Translations under genes and position numbers: made by a program
Assembly (NCBI GenBank): GCA_015847255.1
Contig: JADLZK010008433.1
Span: forward strand, 62,001-126,000
DNA length: 64,000 bases
Direction: 5' to 3'
From: Hyparrhenia diplandra
Lineage: Eukaryota; Streptophyta; Magnoliopsida; Poales; Poaceae
Shown: one piece after another, positions 12,401-24,918 of the stretch
Layout: every line of letters starts with the position of its first letter
How positions within the stretch are numbered: position 1 is the stretch's first letter
Notes under the pieces: generated by a model
Told to the model about the DNA's origin: nothing
Seen by the model: only the letters and a program-made list of their open reading frames with translations
Databases searched by the model: none

Positions 12401-15366
12401 TAATGCATCCATAGAATCCAAATCATACTTCTAGTATTTAATGATTATGACATGAAATTCGCATATCCATTGTACTATTGGGTGTACACCATAGGACTCG
12501 GGGTAGAATATAATTTCTAGTTCTCAAGATTAAAAATTAAATACTTAGGATTATACAATTTCTTGGCTAAATCGATCCTTCCAAGACCCAGTTAATATGC
12601 CAAGATAGTCCAACTATTCATGTGCTTTTAGGAAATTCAGTTTCCCATCTACCTACATGGTAGTGATGCCAAAGAACTATAACCTTCGTGGCTAATTAAG
12701 GCTTCTTTGTGGATAAAAATAATACAAAATTTATTTTGATAGGCAATAGGCAATTTGTTTATATGTGAAAACATATAAATCTAATTTATTCCATGAGAAG
12801 TTCACACATATTACTTCAAGTAATTGCAACTAAGAATATTAAACGTTTCATATTAGTCTTCAAGCTAACAAATTAACCATTAACCACTTAATTCAACGGG
12901 AATTAAAAATTTAATGCACCACCACCACTACTATCAATACTTCAGGATATGGAATTCAAAGATAACAAATATATAAGCACATGATTTAAGTTCTTCTTCA
13001 AGAGAAACTTTATATGTTCCAAATAATATACATTCTTGCATGTAAGTAATTGACAAGGGGTAGCTTCATGCTTTTATATTCAATAGTTATGATATGTAGT
13101 CACACGCCTTTAAGAAGTGTAACATATGCAAGCCATATATTCAAAATTATTGCAATCGATAATATCCCGCTTCATAAAGTCTGTCTAAAAATTCTAACTC
13201 AATTTTCAATTTGAGTAATTTCGATGGTAAATTCAAATACTTCAGATATTACATTGCTCTTTGATATTCTTATACACAAGAGACACTTCTTCAAGAATAT
13301 AGTTTGATAAAATCTTATTTACCATCTTGTCTTCTAGACATTTACAAAGCTTCGAGCTATTGTTTATAGAGCAAAGCGTTAAGCATACAAGCTTCAAAAT
13401 TCGACTTTCAATGCAATATGATATTCTATAATCATAATTTGGGATTTTACTCATGCAATGAGTCCCACAATGCATTTGTTACTTCTATACGTCATATACT
13501 CATTTTAGAGAGTAATTCTAAATATATATCTTGAGTTTACTACACTTCAATGGTAGCAAAATATCCTACATGGATTTAATAATGACCTGTAACAAATACT
13601 TTTACTTTTGGAGTAATTTTCAGGATATTTCTTCTTCTTTTAAGGCATGCATATTAACATAACTCAAATCATGTGCATATAAGTTTACTACATGTAAACG
13701 AGTAGCAAGGTGCAAAAAAGATAGTGGATGGTGACTCAAAATATTCTTAGAAGCATCCTAGCATTTTTTCGGGGATTATGGTATATGCAAATTTTTAATA
13801 TATACCAAGCATTCATTCATCCCAAAAAAATTCTTATACTAAGAAAAAATAAATATGAGTCTCTCAAAAGTGAAGTCTAAGGTCCGAGGATTTAGAGAGC
13901 TCATACACCTTATACCATGTTTCTAGTGTAATCATTCAAGATTTTATTCTTATAGTTGCATGGTATAAAACTCATAACACAATTGCACTAGAAAATTTCG
14001 AATTAAATTCTAAGTGTAGCAAAACTTTCAAAAAATCAATCTACTATTTAATTGAGAAAAATGAAGCTAGGCAAAACATCCATTAAACTTCCGATTTAAT
14101 ATGTGTAAACGCGTGCTCTTATACATGCAGGTATAAGAAACATAGTAAATATGTATAAGCAAATAGACTAGGGCTAATGATCCAGTATAAACTTCTTGTT
14201 TACGAAGGGTTGTTTGCAAAACACCATAAATATGCATTTTCCAGAAAATATAGGATTTATCTGCAAGAATATGGAACCTATATACATAGAATCTGCAGGA
14301 TCCAGAGACCTTTTCATGTTTTCTGGATTTTACTGATTTTTCGTAAGACCCAATTTTTTCGCATTAGGCTATAATTATGCATGTTTTCTCATACACAGTC
14401 CGAAGTCCTTCGGGGTGCTTGATCCGTAGCTTTTCTCTTCGAGAATCCTGAGTCTTGACGGCCGCCCGTAGCCTTCTTGGCTTCTAGCTTCTTGCTAGCC
14501 TAGGTAGCGGCGCATCGGAGCCTAAGTCAATACGTGGAACATAGGCATGCAAGCCGGATACAGCTGCTGCCAGCAAAACCTTGAATTGATGCGTGACACG
14601 TTCATGGTGCAAACTTCTGGTTTAATGCAATGGAAGCCAATTCAATTTCTTACGTAATCTCAACCAATTATATTGGCTTAATTACAATTCGATTACGAGT
14701 AAACGATTCTCTGCAAGAATTTCAACGTGCGTTTGTATACTTCAAGGACGTTAATAAATGTGGACTTCAAGCCTAACATTCAAAAATCATGGTCGCTGTG
14801 GCGTACAGACCACGATCGGCATATTTTATTTTTATATTAACCCTAGATGCAATCTCTGTAATTTTATTTACTGTATATATATGTATATACTTCTAGTATA
14901 TAAGTACTTCGTGTACTATTCAACAATGTACGTAATACAACCAGATCGATGCAGGTATAAAAAGCACAGGGAGATCAACCGTAATGCGTCATGCTTCTTG
15001 CATGTACGTATATGTATTGCAGATACAGATTGTATACGGCATTGAAAATATAAACTTGCTCGAAGGCCAGCACATCAATCAAGTAATAATCTGCGAGATC
15101 TTTTTCGTACCTTTTGCTCTTGAATTTGAAGAAGCGAAGGCTGTCACTAGGACGATTCGGCTAGGCCGTGGGGACCTGCCGGCGTGGCGATGAGTCGATG
15201 CAAAGTCAGATTAGTAGCGGCAGGTAGCGAGATCCGTTCCGCTAACAACGTCGGGATGTCGACGCCGTCGAAATAGTTGCGGCGGCGTCGCCACGAGCAT
15301 TGGTGCGAAAGATCGGCGGCGGCTTCAACGGCGATGTCAGCGAAGAGCTTGTCGTCTTCGATAACG

Positions 15367-15721
15367 TGTTGTGAAACTTGTCATCGGCCGGTTAGGACCT
15401 TCCCTCTCCGTCTCTCACAATCAATGTAGTGGATGAAAGTAGAACAAGTAGACACAAGATGTAGGGAGACTATTCTTTATTCATCCGAATCTTCGTTTTT
15501 ACAATGGAGGATCTCCCACGTATATATAGTCCGAATAAGTCCTAGAGTATAGAAATCGCCCACACAATAAACGGACTAGGATTAGGATTCCTCCTTCTCC
15601 TCTTTTCTATATTCCAGCCAAGGCCGGAGAGTTTTGGTAAGAGCCCACATACAAACGGATTTAGGATTAGGATTCATCCTTCTCCTTTCCTTCTAGGAAA
15701 GAGTCCGTGTGTTTTACAACA
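15367..15721 (-). repeat. 5' LTR of the LARD-like element
   Basis: 355 bp, same termini as the partner LTR. It ends about 210 bp upstream of the BSH start codon, so it occupies what would be the BSH promoter region. Its own transcription would run away from BSH. Confidence 0.9.
15521..15529 (-). promoter_or_regulatory. Candidate LTR TATA box
   Basis: The minus strand reads CTATATATA inside the 5' LTR, a plausible U3 TATA box. The same motif is present in the other LTR. Inference from motif and position only. Confidence 0.45.
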
Positions 15722-15935
15722 ATTTTTTCCCTGTTCGTTTGTATTGATTCATGAGAACGTAAATGTTGTCGTGAATTCGGCCCATGAAACCTCATCCCGG
15801 CGCCCGTACAAAGACGACTTGTCGTTGGGCCAACTTAATTAGTTAGGCCCACACACAGTTCTTTTCGCGTTGCACGGCGGTGCGGACCTCGAGCGGGCGA
15901 CGGCGGCGCTCCGACCGCCGGCGAGGGGTACAGAG

Positions 15936-18520
15936 ATGAAGACGGTCAGCCTCGGCGCCTCCAGGCCCTCCACTGTCAACTTCCGCATGTACGCCCCCTT
16001 CCTCCCTCGCTCCCTCTTATAGTCCTCTTCCATTAGAGAGACGCCTTGGATCGATTGCTGTTGGGGAAAGATGGGGACGCGGGTGGCTGATTTTGGTTCC
16101 CTCCCTCTGCCTCCTCCGTGCTGCAGGCCGACGAGGGACAACCTCGTGCCGATACGCGTCGACCTCGAGGTGGACGGCCAGCGCTACAGGGACTCCTTCA
16201 CCTGGAACCCGCGAGGTACCCTTACCCCTCCTCCGCTTCTCGCTTCATTCATCCATCTCCAGTTCGCGTTCGCGCTCTCACTCGCTGGCTGGATTGACGA
16301 GATTGACTCGCTTGTTCCTTGCGCCTGCTCGGCAGATCCCGACTCGGAGATCATCAGCTTCGCCAAGCGGACCGCCAAGGACCTCAAGCTGCCGGCCAGT
16401 TTCGTCCCCCAGATGCTCCAGTCCATCCAGGTGCCTGCCCTTCTTTTCTCCTGTCATATTCTATCCTGCAAGGTAAGGTGTTCTGTTCTGCTAATGGTCA
16501 ATCGGCTGTTATTGTTTTTTTTTTCCCTCTAGGGGCAACTTGCCGAGTTCCGCTCCTATGAGGGGCAGGAGATGCAAATCAAAGAGAAGATTGTGCCTCT
16601 CAAGGTTTGTTTTACTGTTCTGTTGCTCATCAGCAGACTGTTTCCTGGGCCTGGTGTATTTTTTTATCCTCAGAGATGAATGGAGATTATGTACTCAAGT
16701 GACAGCTTATATATAATGGTGAACCTGCAGATTGACCTCCGAGTGAACAACACTGTAATTAGAGACCAGTTCTTATGGGTATGTACATGTGTGTTTGTGG
16801 TTCTCGGGAGTTCTCATGTCCAGATGATTTGCTTTAACTTCCATCTACTCTTTGGTCAGGATATCGGCAACCTTGATAGTGACCCTGAAGAATTTGCAAG
16901 GACGCTGTGTGATGATTTGAACATCATGGACCCTGAAGTTGGGGTATGCCTTATATAATGAAGCTCTCTGTGTTCACTGCAATGCACTGTTAATTCAACT
17001 AAAGGAACATCTTTTGAAACGATGGTTTTCCATGTCAGCTGGCCTCTTTTACACATTTCGATTCTCTGAAACTGTTATACAGGATGGATTACCAGATGAA
17101 TATATTTTTCATATTTTCTCTGAACTTGCATTCAACTTTATTGTACTTTCAAGTCGTGTAAAATGCTACTATTTTTTTTTATCTTTGTGATTTCTCATGG
17201 CCGCATAATGTGATGGGTTTTGTGATGAATTTGTTGTTGTATCAATATTTCTTGCACTGCAGCTCTTTTTTATGTAAAATTTGTGCAGTATTTATGAAAT
17301 ATTGTTCTATCCTGACCAAATCTTTTTGTTTGATGTGCAGCCTGCAATAGCTGTTTCCATCCGTGAGCAGCTTTATGAGGTTAGATATAATTTTCTTTGT
17401 TAACTCTAGTGTAGTTCGCAATATCATGAAATCACTTTGATGTTCCTTCAGAGGCAGAACATATAAAGTTTTTCTGTGCTCCCTTCACATATATTGCTAA
17501 TATTTTTTGTTTTGTATTAAGGTTTTGTATTGAAAAGTATATTTTTTGAGTTTGCAGATTGCTAGTCAGAGCGTCTCTGTTATGAGAGAGAAGCAAATGT
17601 CAAAGAAGGGAAAGGCGAGCACCAGAATTTTCTTCAAATAGGTTTGTGGAAGAGTTTACTCTTTTTCTTTCGAATAAAAATGTAGGCGAACTGGATGCAT
17701 ACAGATGCTAATTAGCATATTCGAGCTAAATGCCATCCTTAATGTTTTCTTTTTCAATCTGTTATATGAAATTGATCTGGCCATGTTTTGCAGTAAAGCC
17801 GTGAACAATGCAGTGGATTTGTTCAAGTATTTTGGCAGCAAAGGAAGCGTCATCCGGTATGATCTTTTTCTTCTAAAAGCCCTGATGTGTTAATGATTAT
17901 TTTATTTTGGTTTGGATGGTGCTGTTTGGGAAGTTCTGACTGACAATGTTCACTTTATGTTTGAATTGAACTAATATGTTACTAGTTTACTGCTGTTTGG
18001 CATTAAAATCGCCTTGATTCTGTTTTTCTTTTTGCGTATCAGGAAACGGAAAGAATGGTACCTTTATGAGCCTGTTGTGGATGTTGTAGCTAGTGAGGAA
18101 GACAGAAAAGAGGAGGTTAATAATTCTAGTAGGTGAGGAAAGAGCTGATTTCAACATCCATTATTAGGAAAGTCAGTTTGGTATAGTGAACTACAAGGAA
18201 AAAAATTATTCAAGCCGTTATTTTGAATCATTTTTAGTTCCATGCATGTCTCAATAGGAAGAGAATATATGCCTAAGCTGTGGTTTAATTCACGAACATT
18301 TCTACAGCTGAAGGGATAACATGCATTTATGGATTTTTTTTTTTTTTTAACTCACAGGCGAAAAAAAGAGAGCAGAAGAAGAGAAAATTGCAAGTCTTCA
18401 GTCCCTTTGATTCAGAGTTTCAAACACAGAACTGCAGACCTGAAGAGGATTGTTGAACAAGCTGCTGATTGTTCTAACCACGAGGTGTTTTCATTCCAAT
18501 CCCAGTTTGTTGTGGGATGA
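15936..18520 (+). CDS. BSH: SNF5-type SWI/SNF chromatin-remodelling subunit (BUSHY GROWTH)
   Basis: Core subunit of SWI/SNF chromatin remodellers, nuclear. Exons: 15936-15988, 16127-16215, 16336-16430, 16533-16604, 16731-16778, 16860-16943, 17341-17379, 17558-17641, 17794-17856, 18043-18132 and probably 18358-18520. Junctions are GT-AG and phases agree. The protein carries the SNF5 repeats: LVPIRVDLEVDGQRYRDSF, then IDLRVNNTVIRDQFLWDIG with the following DPEEFARTLCDDL and PAIAVSIREQLYE. Exon 17558-17641 is 84 bases but 83 fit the frame. One extra A in GGGAAAGG (17,609-17,616) produces a stop at its end; without it the frame runs into the conserved SKAVNNAVDLFKYFGSKGSV and RKRKEWYLYEPVVDV segments. 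The last exon is tentative: reading through exon 10 would instead stop at 18,134-18,136. The LTR element ends just upstream, so the promoter is short or altered. Confidence 0.9.
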
Positions 18521-19988
18521 TGGCACCATACCTGACAGTCGTCGTAGGATAGCTATGTAGTATGCCGTGTGAGTGCTTCTTCCTGATGCCGTGTCGTGGT
18601 TAGTGATGCCTGTCATCTAGTCTAAGTACACCTGTCCAGTTGTTGTATGCCTGCATTTTCAGTAACATAAGATAAGATGCAGTTTTAGTGAAAGATGTCT
18701 TGGTTGCCAACGTCTGTTCGTGTAGGTTTTCGCCACGAATTTGAAACATTTGTTGTTAATACTAATCAAAGTCTATGTGGTGTAGCAACAAATTCAGAAG
18801 CATATATATGTCAATCCTCAACGTGTTCTTGTAGCGCCATGGATCATTATCAATATTATTCTGAATAGTAAACTATAAACCCTCTGTTATGTGAAATATA
18901 AGGGTAAAAAGTATAAGATATATTCTAGGTAAATTAACTTTCATTACTAGGCCTTATAGTTTTTTTTGACAGGGGAGCATGTGTGGCTGGGCCTGATAAC
19001 TAGCAAACTTGTGGGCCATCGATTGGGCTAGAGGACCTATGCTGGTTTTGTTTACATGATGCTCTAGATTTGTTTAATACCACCGAGATTGTTAAGAATT
19101 TACTCTTTTTTTTTTTTTGTCATTGCTCTAGATTTGTTTAGCGTGTCACTCATATTGTTTTTTGGTATTATATCCCGGCTAAAAATAAAAATATTGTAAA
19201 GTCCAAGCAAAGTGCGAGCGAGGTGGCTACTGTAGGTGAGGTAGCGTAGGCTTGGATTTGGCGGTGGCGTGTGCTGGCATGGCATGGCAGCCGGCCGCCG
19301 TCCATTGGACTTTGGGTGCGCGTCAGGCCGGACACGTCCGGCATGGGCATTGGCAATGGCACCTCGTCAATCAAGACTAGTACTTGTGTTACGCTGTGTG
19401 GTGACGTTTCGATTTTGAATGACGACGTGTCTTCCTCTCGGCGCATTTAAGCAAACACGTCCGCACTAGCATTTTTTTTTTTTTTTTTTTCTCTCTCTCT
19501 ATCTGCGTGACGGCCATCTTAGATTTGTCCAAAAAAAAAAAAAACGTGTGTGTGGATTGGTTTGGGGTGGCACTACTGCAGCATCGGCACGGTGGCCGCA
19601 CGCGCACACGGCGAGTGAAGTGCTGGCCGCCGCGTCCGGCCGTCGTCGGTGTGGACCAAACAAGAATTAGATGCTGCTTCGCAGCGAAGGAAGCAGCAAG
19701 CCAGCCGTGTGTGGGGTCGGTTACCTCTAGCTGTACCCCCTGCGTCGGCAGGATCCAGAGTCCAGACGCCGCCCACGGTTAGCCGTCGTATCGGACGCGG
19801 CATCCCACCGTCCACGCCCGCCCTGGAACGGAACGGACGGACGCCACTTGTCCGCGGCTGGGACCTCGATCGCCGCGGCCGCACTGTACGTGTCCTCTTC
19901 GCGTTGCGTGTTGGACTGTTGGAGAGGATCCACGACTACTATAGCTGTCAGCAGTCACCATCTCATCATCTGACCATCCATCCGTGTC
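18521..19988. other. Intergenic; BSH 3' end and LTI6B upstream region
   Basis: No gene seen. It holds the probable 3' UTR of BSH and AT-rich DNA. A long T run followed by CT repeats lies at about 19,471-19,502, and an A run at about 19,532-19,545. The open frames around 19,500-19,990 occur on both strands of GC-rich promoter DNA and match nothing. Confidence 0.6.
19645..19721 (-). promoter_or_regulatory. Two DRE/CRT core motifs upstream of LTI6B
   Basis: GTCGGT, the reverse complement of the DREB/CBF core ACCGAC, occurs at 19,645-19,650 and 19,716-19,721. An ACGTGTC ABRE-like core is at 19,888-19,894. These are typical of cold- and ABA-responsive promoters and fit the downstream LTI6 gene. 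Short motifs occur by chance, so this is supportive rather than proof. Confidence 0.4.
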
Positions 19989-19995
19989 TATAAAA
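19989..19995 (+). promoter_or_regulatory. TATA box of LTI6B
   Basis: TATAAAA, 195 bases before the LTI6B start codon, in otherwise GC-rich DNA. Confidence 0.65.
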
Positions 19996-20183
19996 GGTGA
20001 ACTCCTACCACCACCAGGGGGGAAAAAGCCAAAGGCCAGCCAAGAATCCGATTCATCCAGAGCAGAGTGTAGGAGAGGAAAGCTAGGCACCACTGCAAGC
20101 CACCGGTGATCGAGGAAGAGGATCGGCGGCCGGAGAGGAGATCGAGCAATCACCGGCGATCGAGTCGAGCAGCAGCTAACAAC

Positions 20184-20354
20184 ATGTCGGATGGGACGGC
20201 CAACTGCGTGGACATCCTGATCGCCATCATCCTTCCACCACTGGGGGTGTTCCTCAAGTACGGGTGCGGGCACGAGTTCTGGATCTGCCTCCTCCTCACC
20301 TTCCTCGGATACCTTCCAGGAATCATCTACGCCGTCTACGCCATCACCAAGTAG
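20184..20354 (+). CDS. LTI6B: Low-temperature/salt-induced plasma-membrane proteolipid (PMP3/RCI2 family)
   Basis: A 56-residue peptide with two membrane spans. The first is CVDILIAIILPPLGVFLKYG, then the short loop CGHEFW, then the second span ICLLLTFLGYLPGIIYAVYA, ending ITK. This is the full length and signature of the PMP3/RCI2/LTI6 family, which sits in the plasma membrane and helps maintain membrane potential and ion balance under cold and salt stress. It resembles rice LTI6b most (GTANC and CGHEFWICLLLTFLGY). The frame is intact and uninterrupted. The start is the only ATG that gives the family N-terminus. It is one of the few host genes here without any frame break. Confidence 0.95.
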   Translation: MSDGTANCVDILIAIILPPLGVFLKYGCGHEFWICLLLTFLGYLPGIIYAVYAITK

Positions 20355-21840
20355 ATCTGCTGCTGATGCGCTGCTCTTTGTTCCGGTTGATCGATGATTG
20401 CGCCGATCTGATCGATTTATATGCCGGTTCCAATACCTAGTATAGCTTGTAGTAGCACCTCCTGCCCTTCTTGTATCTATAATAATCTATCTGTTCACGT
20501 ATATATGTGCCGAGATTGAACCGATTTGTGTGTGTCACTGTGTGATGGATTCATCCATGCATGAATCGAACAAACAGCTGTGTTAAGCTGATAGTAATAT
20601 ATACATGTCTCTTGATTGTCTCAGATTACTGCTGGATGTATACATACAGTTTTGGTATCCACTAGTGTGCTAGTGTTTTGCTGCACACCTCGATCAATCA
20701 TCTGTCGTCACTGTGTTAAAGTTGAGCAATGCAACAGTTCGAAATGGGGAAATTGCAACTGGAGCAGGTGCTGAAAGAACAAAACAATATCAGCCGCAAG
20801 ATTCAGCCACCGACCCAACAACGACACAACACAGGGGCCTAGTCGAATCAGAGAGCGCCGGGCCAGAGCCGGAGCCGGGGCGTCGCAGTGCCTTCAGTTG
20901 ACCGACATGGCCAACAGGGCAGCACCAGCGAGCCAACCATTTCTTGTCATCCCACGTCTTCAGTCGAGTTTTTCAGCCGTCCTCTTCTCTCGCTGTTGTT
21001 CTGGCTGGACTGGACTTGTCCATCCCTGTCCGTTTACCCATGTCCTTTACCCATCTCCTGCTGCAGGCCCACTTGACGCGTCACCGCCGGTCCAGCTCCG
21101 GACGGCACGGGCCGCACCACGGCACCAGCCCAGCACAGGCGTGGCCACATCGTCTCGTCTTATACCACTTTCATATGTTGCTCCTCCATGGATGTGCGTC
21201 TTGGGCTTCATGGCTGCAGGGCCTACCATCTCCCGCTCTAATTTCCTTTTACTTACCTTGCATCTTTTTTTTTTTTTTTCCGACCAAAGAAGAATTAGAT
21301 ACATCAAAATATGACAACCAGTCTGGACTAAAAAAAATATCACGCTGTAAATAGCACAACTCAAAACCAAACTTGATAATTTACAGTTTGGATGACCGCA
21401 CAGGTGAACACTCGGTAATGAAAGATGGCTTGAGAACAAATGCTCAGCTAAAATTAGCTAACATTTATGTAGGTGGATTTGAGGGTCTTGGTGTGATGTT
21501 GAGCACTTTCATATTACCACATTGACCTATCTGTTCTCCCTTCCTTTCTACCTCCATGTAGTTGGTGATGTTGGGGAGTGGGTACGCTGAACCCGACGAC
21601 CTGAAACCTACTTGACCTAAACGTGAGTTATGGGCCTATTTTTGGTTGCTGAGTTTATTTTAGTTCTCCTTATCTAATTAAACCAGATATCCCTTTAAAA
21701 AATAAAATAAAATGATTAGGTTCCATCTAATTTCCCAATCAATTAACCAAATAACTATTTTTATAATATATAAGTTTAGGCTATTGAGTTATTTTTTTCT
21801 AATACACTCCAGGTATATATAAATGAGACATGTACCCATT
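20355..21840. other. Intergenic, no gene recognised
   Basis: Contains the LTI6B 3' UTR, a GC-rich stretch at about 20,740-21,230 with overlapping frames on both strands, and AT-rich DNA with a T run at about 21,266-21,280. No conserved protein seen. Confidence 0.55.
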
Positions 21841-23680
21841 TATTTCTTTATTTGTTTAATGGAAGGGGACCTATATTAAATCTTGGCACATTACATCCCC
21901 AAATTACATATAAAGAAATCAAAAACAAAAATATATAATATTCTATCCAATTTTTTTCTCGTCTTCTTCCCAAATGGTTTCCCACAAACGAGGAAACCAA
22001 AGTGCATTCCTTATGCTAAATCCAATGACCAACCCCAAAACATTGGACACGTCTCTAATCCAACACTTGAAACCAATCCAAGACGCATCTAAATAAGCTG
22101 AAAGAATATTGGAAGTTGCATCGTCGGGTACAACATAGGATGTAGAATCGTCACCTCTAGACCTTGAATTCCTCTCTGCGATCATCGATGATGAGATCGA
22201 TGACTGAAGTTGTTATCCTCATATGGGCCTCCCGGAAGCATCTCTCCCCTTGCAAATAAAGGCCACAATGCGGGCGTCTACCAATAAAATCGGCGCATGC
22301 AACGGCGACTCATCATGGCAATCGTCAAAGTCAACATAGGAGACATGACCCCGATCGAAAATCTTCTGATTGCACTGGAAAATTTACTTAGATCAGACCC
22401 TAACGAATTGAAAAAACTACGGAAATAAAAAAATATGACACAAATGAGCTCATCACCACGACACCTTAACATAAAAGCAAAAAAACACATGCCTCCACAA
22501 TCCATCAGCAAGAAACACCACAAGCATCACCGTACGACATCTTCTTCATGACCGACAATGTCTCGATGCAGAACTCTCCATCGTCTTCACACATGCAACA
22601 ACAAACAGAAAGGGGCAGCCTCCAACCATCCTCGACAGCCCATCAACAGGAAATGCCACAATGGGCTACATAAGTCGTAAAAGAAGCCTGTCCTAAGAGA
22701 CAGAGCAAAAACACCAATGAAAGACCCTCTATCGGGGCAACATCCCACATTAAGCTTGATGCTAATCCATCGCTACCACTAGAGGAGAACACAAGAGAAG
22801 AATTGTCTTGTTGCATCACAGATCTAAAAGAAAAGAGCACGGACTCCCCATTCCCTTCCCAGAACAGGGAACTTGTGATTGAAGTAACAGGCACAACCCA
22901 CCAAGATCTAGAAGAGAAACCTTGACGGTGTAGACTCCACATCTAGCAGACACCACCCTCACATGTATCTCGCCGATGCTGAAGAACATGACGAAGACGA
23001 TGCTGAAGGGACTTATTCCAATGCCGTGTCACCATCACGACCGTGCCGCCGCCGCTATAGACACCAAACCTAGAGAAACTAGGACCTAACCTATCAGCAC
23101 ACTGATATATATCCACGTTCTACCTCTCCTCTAGACAGCACGAGGCTGTCGGAGTCGAGGCAAACCTCAGATCTCGACGAACTCTGTTCCAAAAAAAAAG
23201 TGGAGCTGGAGGTAAACTCCACGTTTTTCATGGAGTACCTCAAGGGGTATTCCAGTTTTTGGAGTTTTGTACTCACACGTGAAGTTGTATAATAATTGGC
23301 TTCATCTCCTGTGCGCATAGGAAGGCAGTAGGGTCCCCCTAAGGCTGTCGCCACAATCGGACTCATACGGCTCGTGGCCAGTGGCCAAGAACTGGACCGA
23401 CATCATTTCCACCGGGTAGGCAGGGCTCGAATTATGGCCTTTCTAACTTTCTATCATTTACAATTGGAAAAATATTTGTATTTGTATTTAACTTATGACC
23501 TTCGTTAATGTTCTATTATTTGTTTTATGTTCTTCTCCAAAACCATCAAATAACTATTTCAATCATGGGTGAAGCTAGAGCAGAGCAGTATGCCTACGGT
23601 AGATATGCTCCATGGTAGAGATCGTAGAGCAGAGCTAAAAAATTGGGAGCGGAGCAGTGCCAAACACCCCTAAATAGTTG
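21841..23680. other. Repeat-like segment, probably degenerate transposable element
   Basis: The composition (rich in short catc/gac phrases, moderate GC) differs from the flanking AT-rich DNA and resembles non-coding parts of grass transposons. No RT, integrase or transposase motif is seen. The part at about 23,570-23,670 ends with ggagcggagcagtgccaaacacccc-like DNA, resembling the terminus of a grass MITE, but I could not pair it with a second end. Confidence 0.35.
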
Positions 23681-24012
23681 AATATTGGTTGACTCTGTTT
23701 GGGCTTGTGACATTATTCACATTTATAAGGTTGTTAAAAGAATAGGAATCTAAATCGAGGACGACGGAGCTGGTAGCAGCCCACGAGCCCTTGTCGACGC
23801 AGCACATTCTGGCCGGCCGTTGACCTTACCCAAATTCCAAGGATGAGACCACTCCATGTAGCACAGGGGAATTAACAAGATACAAGTCAACTGTGTGTCT
23901 GGACTATGAAGATGATAGCCATGTCGCCGCCACCTCATCAATTCCTCCATTCCCAACGACCAGGATGCTTCCATGCACATGGCCACCTTGTATGTAAGCA
24001 TGTATGTAGCAG

Positions 24013-24020
24013 TATATATA
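24013..24020 (+). promoter_or_regulatory. TATA box of chitinase copy 1
   Basis: TATATATA about 40 bases before the start codon at 24,056. A related tatac motif lies upstream of the minus-strand copy near 51,198-51,206. Confidence 0.45.
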
Positions 24021-24055
24021 TGTGCACACCGGCCTGCACGGCTTGCATACTAGCA

Positions 24056-24918
24056 ATGGCGCTCCGGTTGTTCCTCCGTCCCGTCCTACTGGTCGCCGCC
24101 ATGTCCGTCTGGGCGATCTCCAACGCCAGCGTGGCGGAGGCGGGCTTCGGCTACCATGACGACGACAACTGCAAGAGCCGCGTCGCGTCGATCGTGACGG
24201 AGGAACTGTACCGTACGATGTTCAAGCACAAGGACGACACGGCGTGCCCGGCGCACGGCTTCTACAACTACACCTCCTTCCTCCGCGCCGCGGATCGTTT
24301 CCCAGGAGTTCGGCGGCGACGGCGACGCCGCCACAAGGAAGCGCGCGAGGTGGCGGCGTTCCTGGCGCAGATCTCGCACGAGACGACCGGCGGGTGGGCG
24401 ACGGCGCCCGACGGTCCCTACGCGTGGGGGCTCTGCTTCAGGAGGAGATCAACCCGCCCAGCAACTACTGCGACGCGACCAGCACGCAGTGGCCGTGCGT
24501 CGCCGGCAAGTCGTACCACGGCCGGGGACCCATCCAGCTGTCGTGGAACTTTAACTACGGGCCGGCCGGGAAGGCGCTGGGCTTCGACGGGCTCGGCAAC
24601 CCGGAGGTGGTCGCCGCCGACCCAGTGGTGGCGTTCCAGACGGCGCTGTGGTTCTGGATGACGCCCAGCGCGCCCAAGCCGTCGTGCCATGATGTGATGG
24701 TGGGGCGGTACTGCCCCAGCGACGCCGATGTCAGGGCCAACCGGACGGCGGGCTTCGGGCTCACCACTAACATCATCAATGGCGGCATCGAGTGCGGCAA
24801 GACCGGCGTCCCGCAGGTGGACGACCGGATCGGCTTCTTCAAGGAGTACTGCAAGCTGCTCGGCGTCGACGTCGGGCCAAACTTGGACTGCGCTCAGCAG
24901 CAGCCCTACTCGTCTTGA
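24056..24918 (+). pseudogene. Class II GH19 chitinase, copy 1, frame broken
   Basis: Secreted endochitinase of glycoside hydrolase family 19, which cleaves beta-1,4-GlcNAc chains in fungal walls. A signal peptide ends near SVAEA. There is no hevein domain, hence class II. Visible: AFLAQISHETTGGWATAPDG with the first catalytic Glu, EEI just after CF (second Glu), GRGPIQLSWNFNYG, LTTNIINGGIECG and the C-terminus ending LDCAQQQPYSS. Compared with the minus-strand copy at 50,253-51,159 it has one extra base near 24,304 and two near 24,343 (together restoring frame but recoding about 15 residues). One base is missing near 24,440, exactly at CFK before the second catalytic Glu. As written the protein would end at 24,661. 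No intron. It is either a young pseudogene or a gene with consensus indels. Confidence 0.88.

Larger units (their letters stand above)
9035..15721 (-). mobile_element. Complete LARD-like non-autonomous LTR retrotransposon, TSD ATTTT
   Basis: Two near-identical LTRs (9,035-9,387 and 15,367-15,721) flank about 6.0 kb of AT-rich DNA. The whole is bounded by an exact 5-bp duplication, ATTTT (9,030-9,034 and 15,722-15,726). Orientation is minus: read from that strand, a purine tract at 9,388-9,400 sits directly before the LTR start TGTTGTAAAACAC, as expected of a 3' LTR. The internal region has no frame longer than about 95 codons and no gag, protease, RT, RNase H or integrase motif. The high LTR identity argues against simple decay of a coding element, so it is a large non-coding derivative mobilised in trans. 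I see no clear primer-binding site after the 5' LTR (below 15,367). The segment there (15,140-15,366) is GC-rich. Confidence 0.9.

Noticed and set aside
17609..17640. Premature stop in BSH taken as proof of pseudogenisation
   Set aside because: Removal of one A restores a frame that matches the family through three more exons, so a consensus error is at least as likely.
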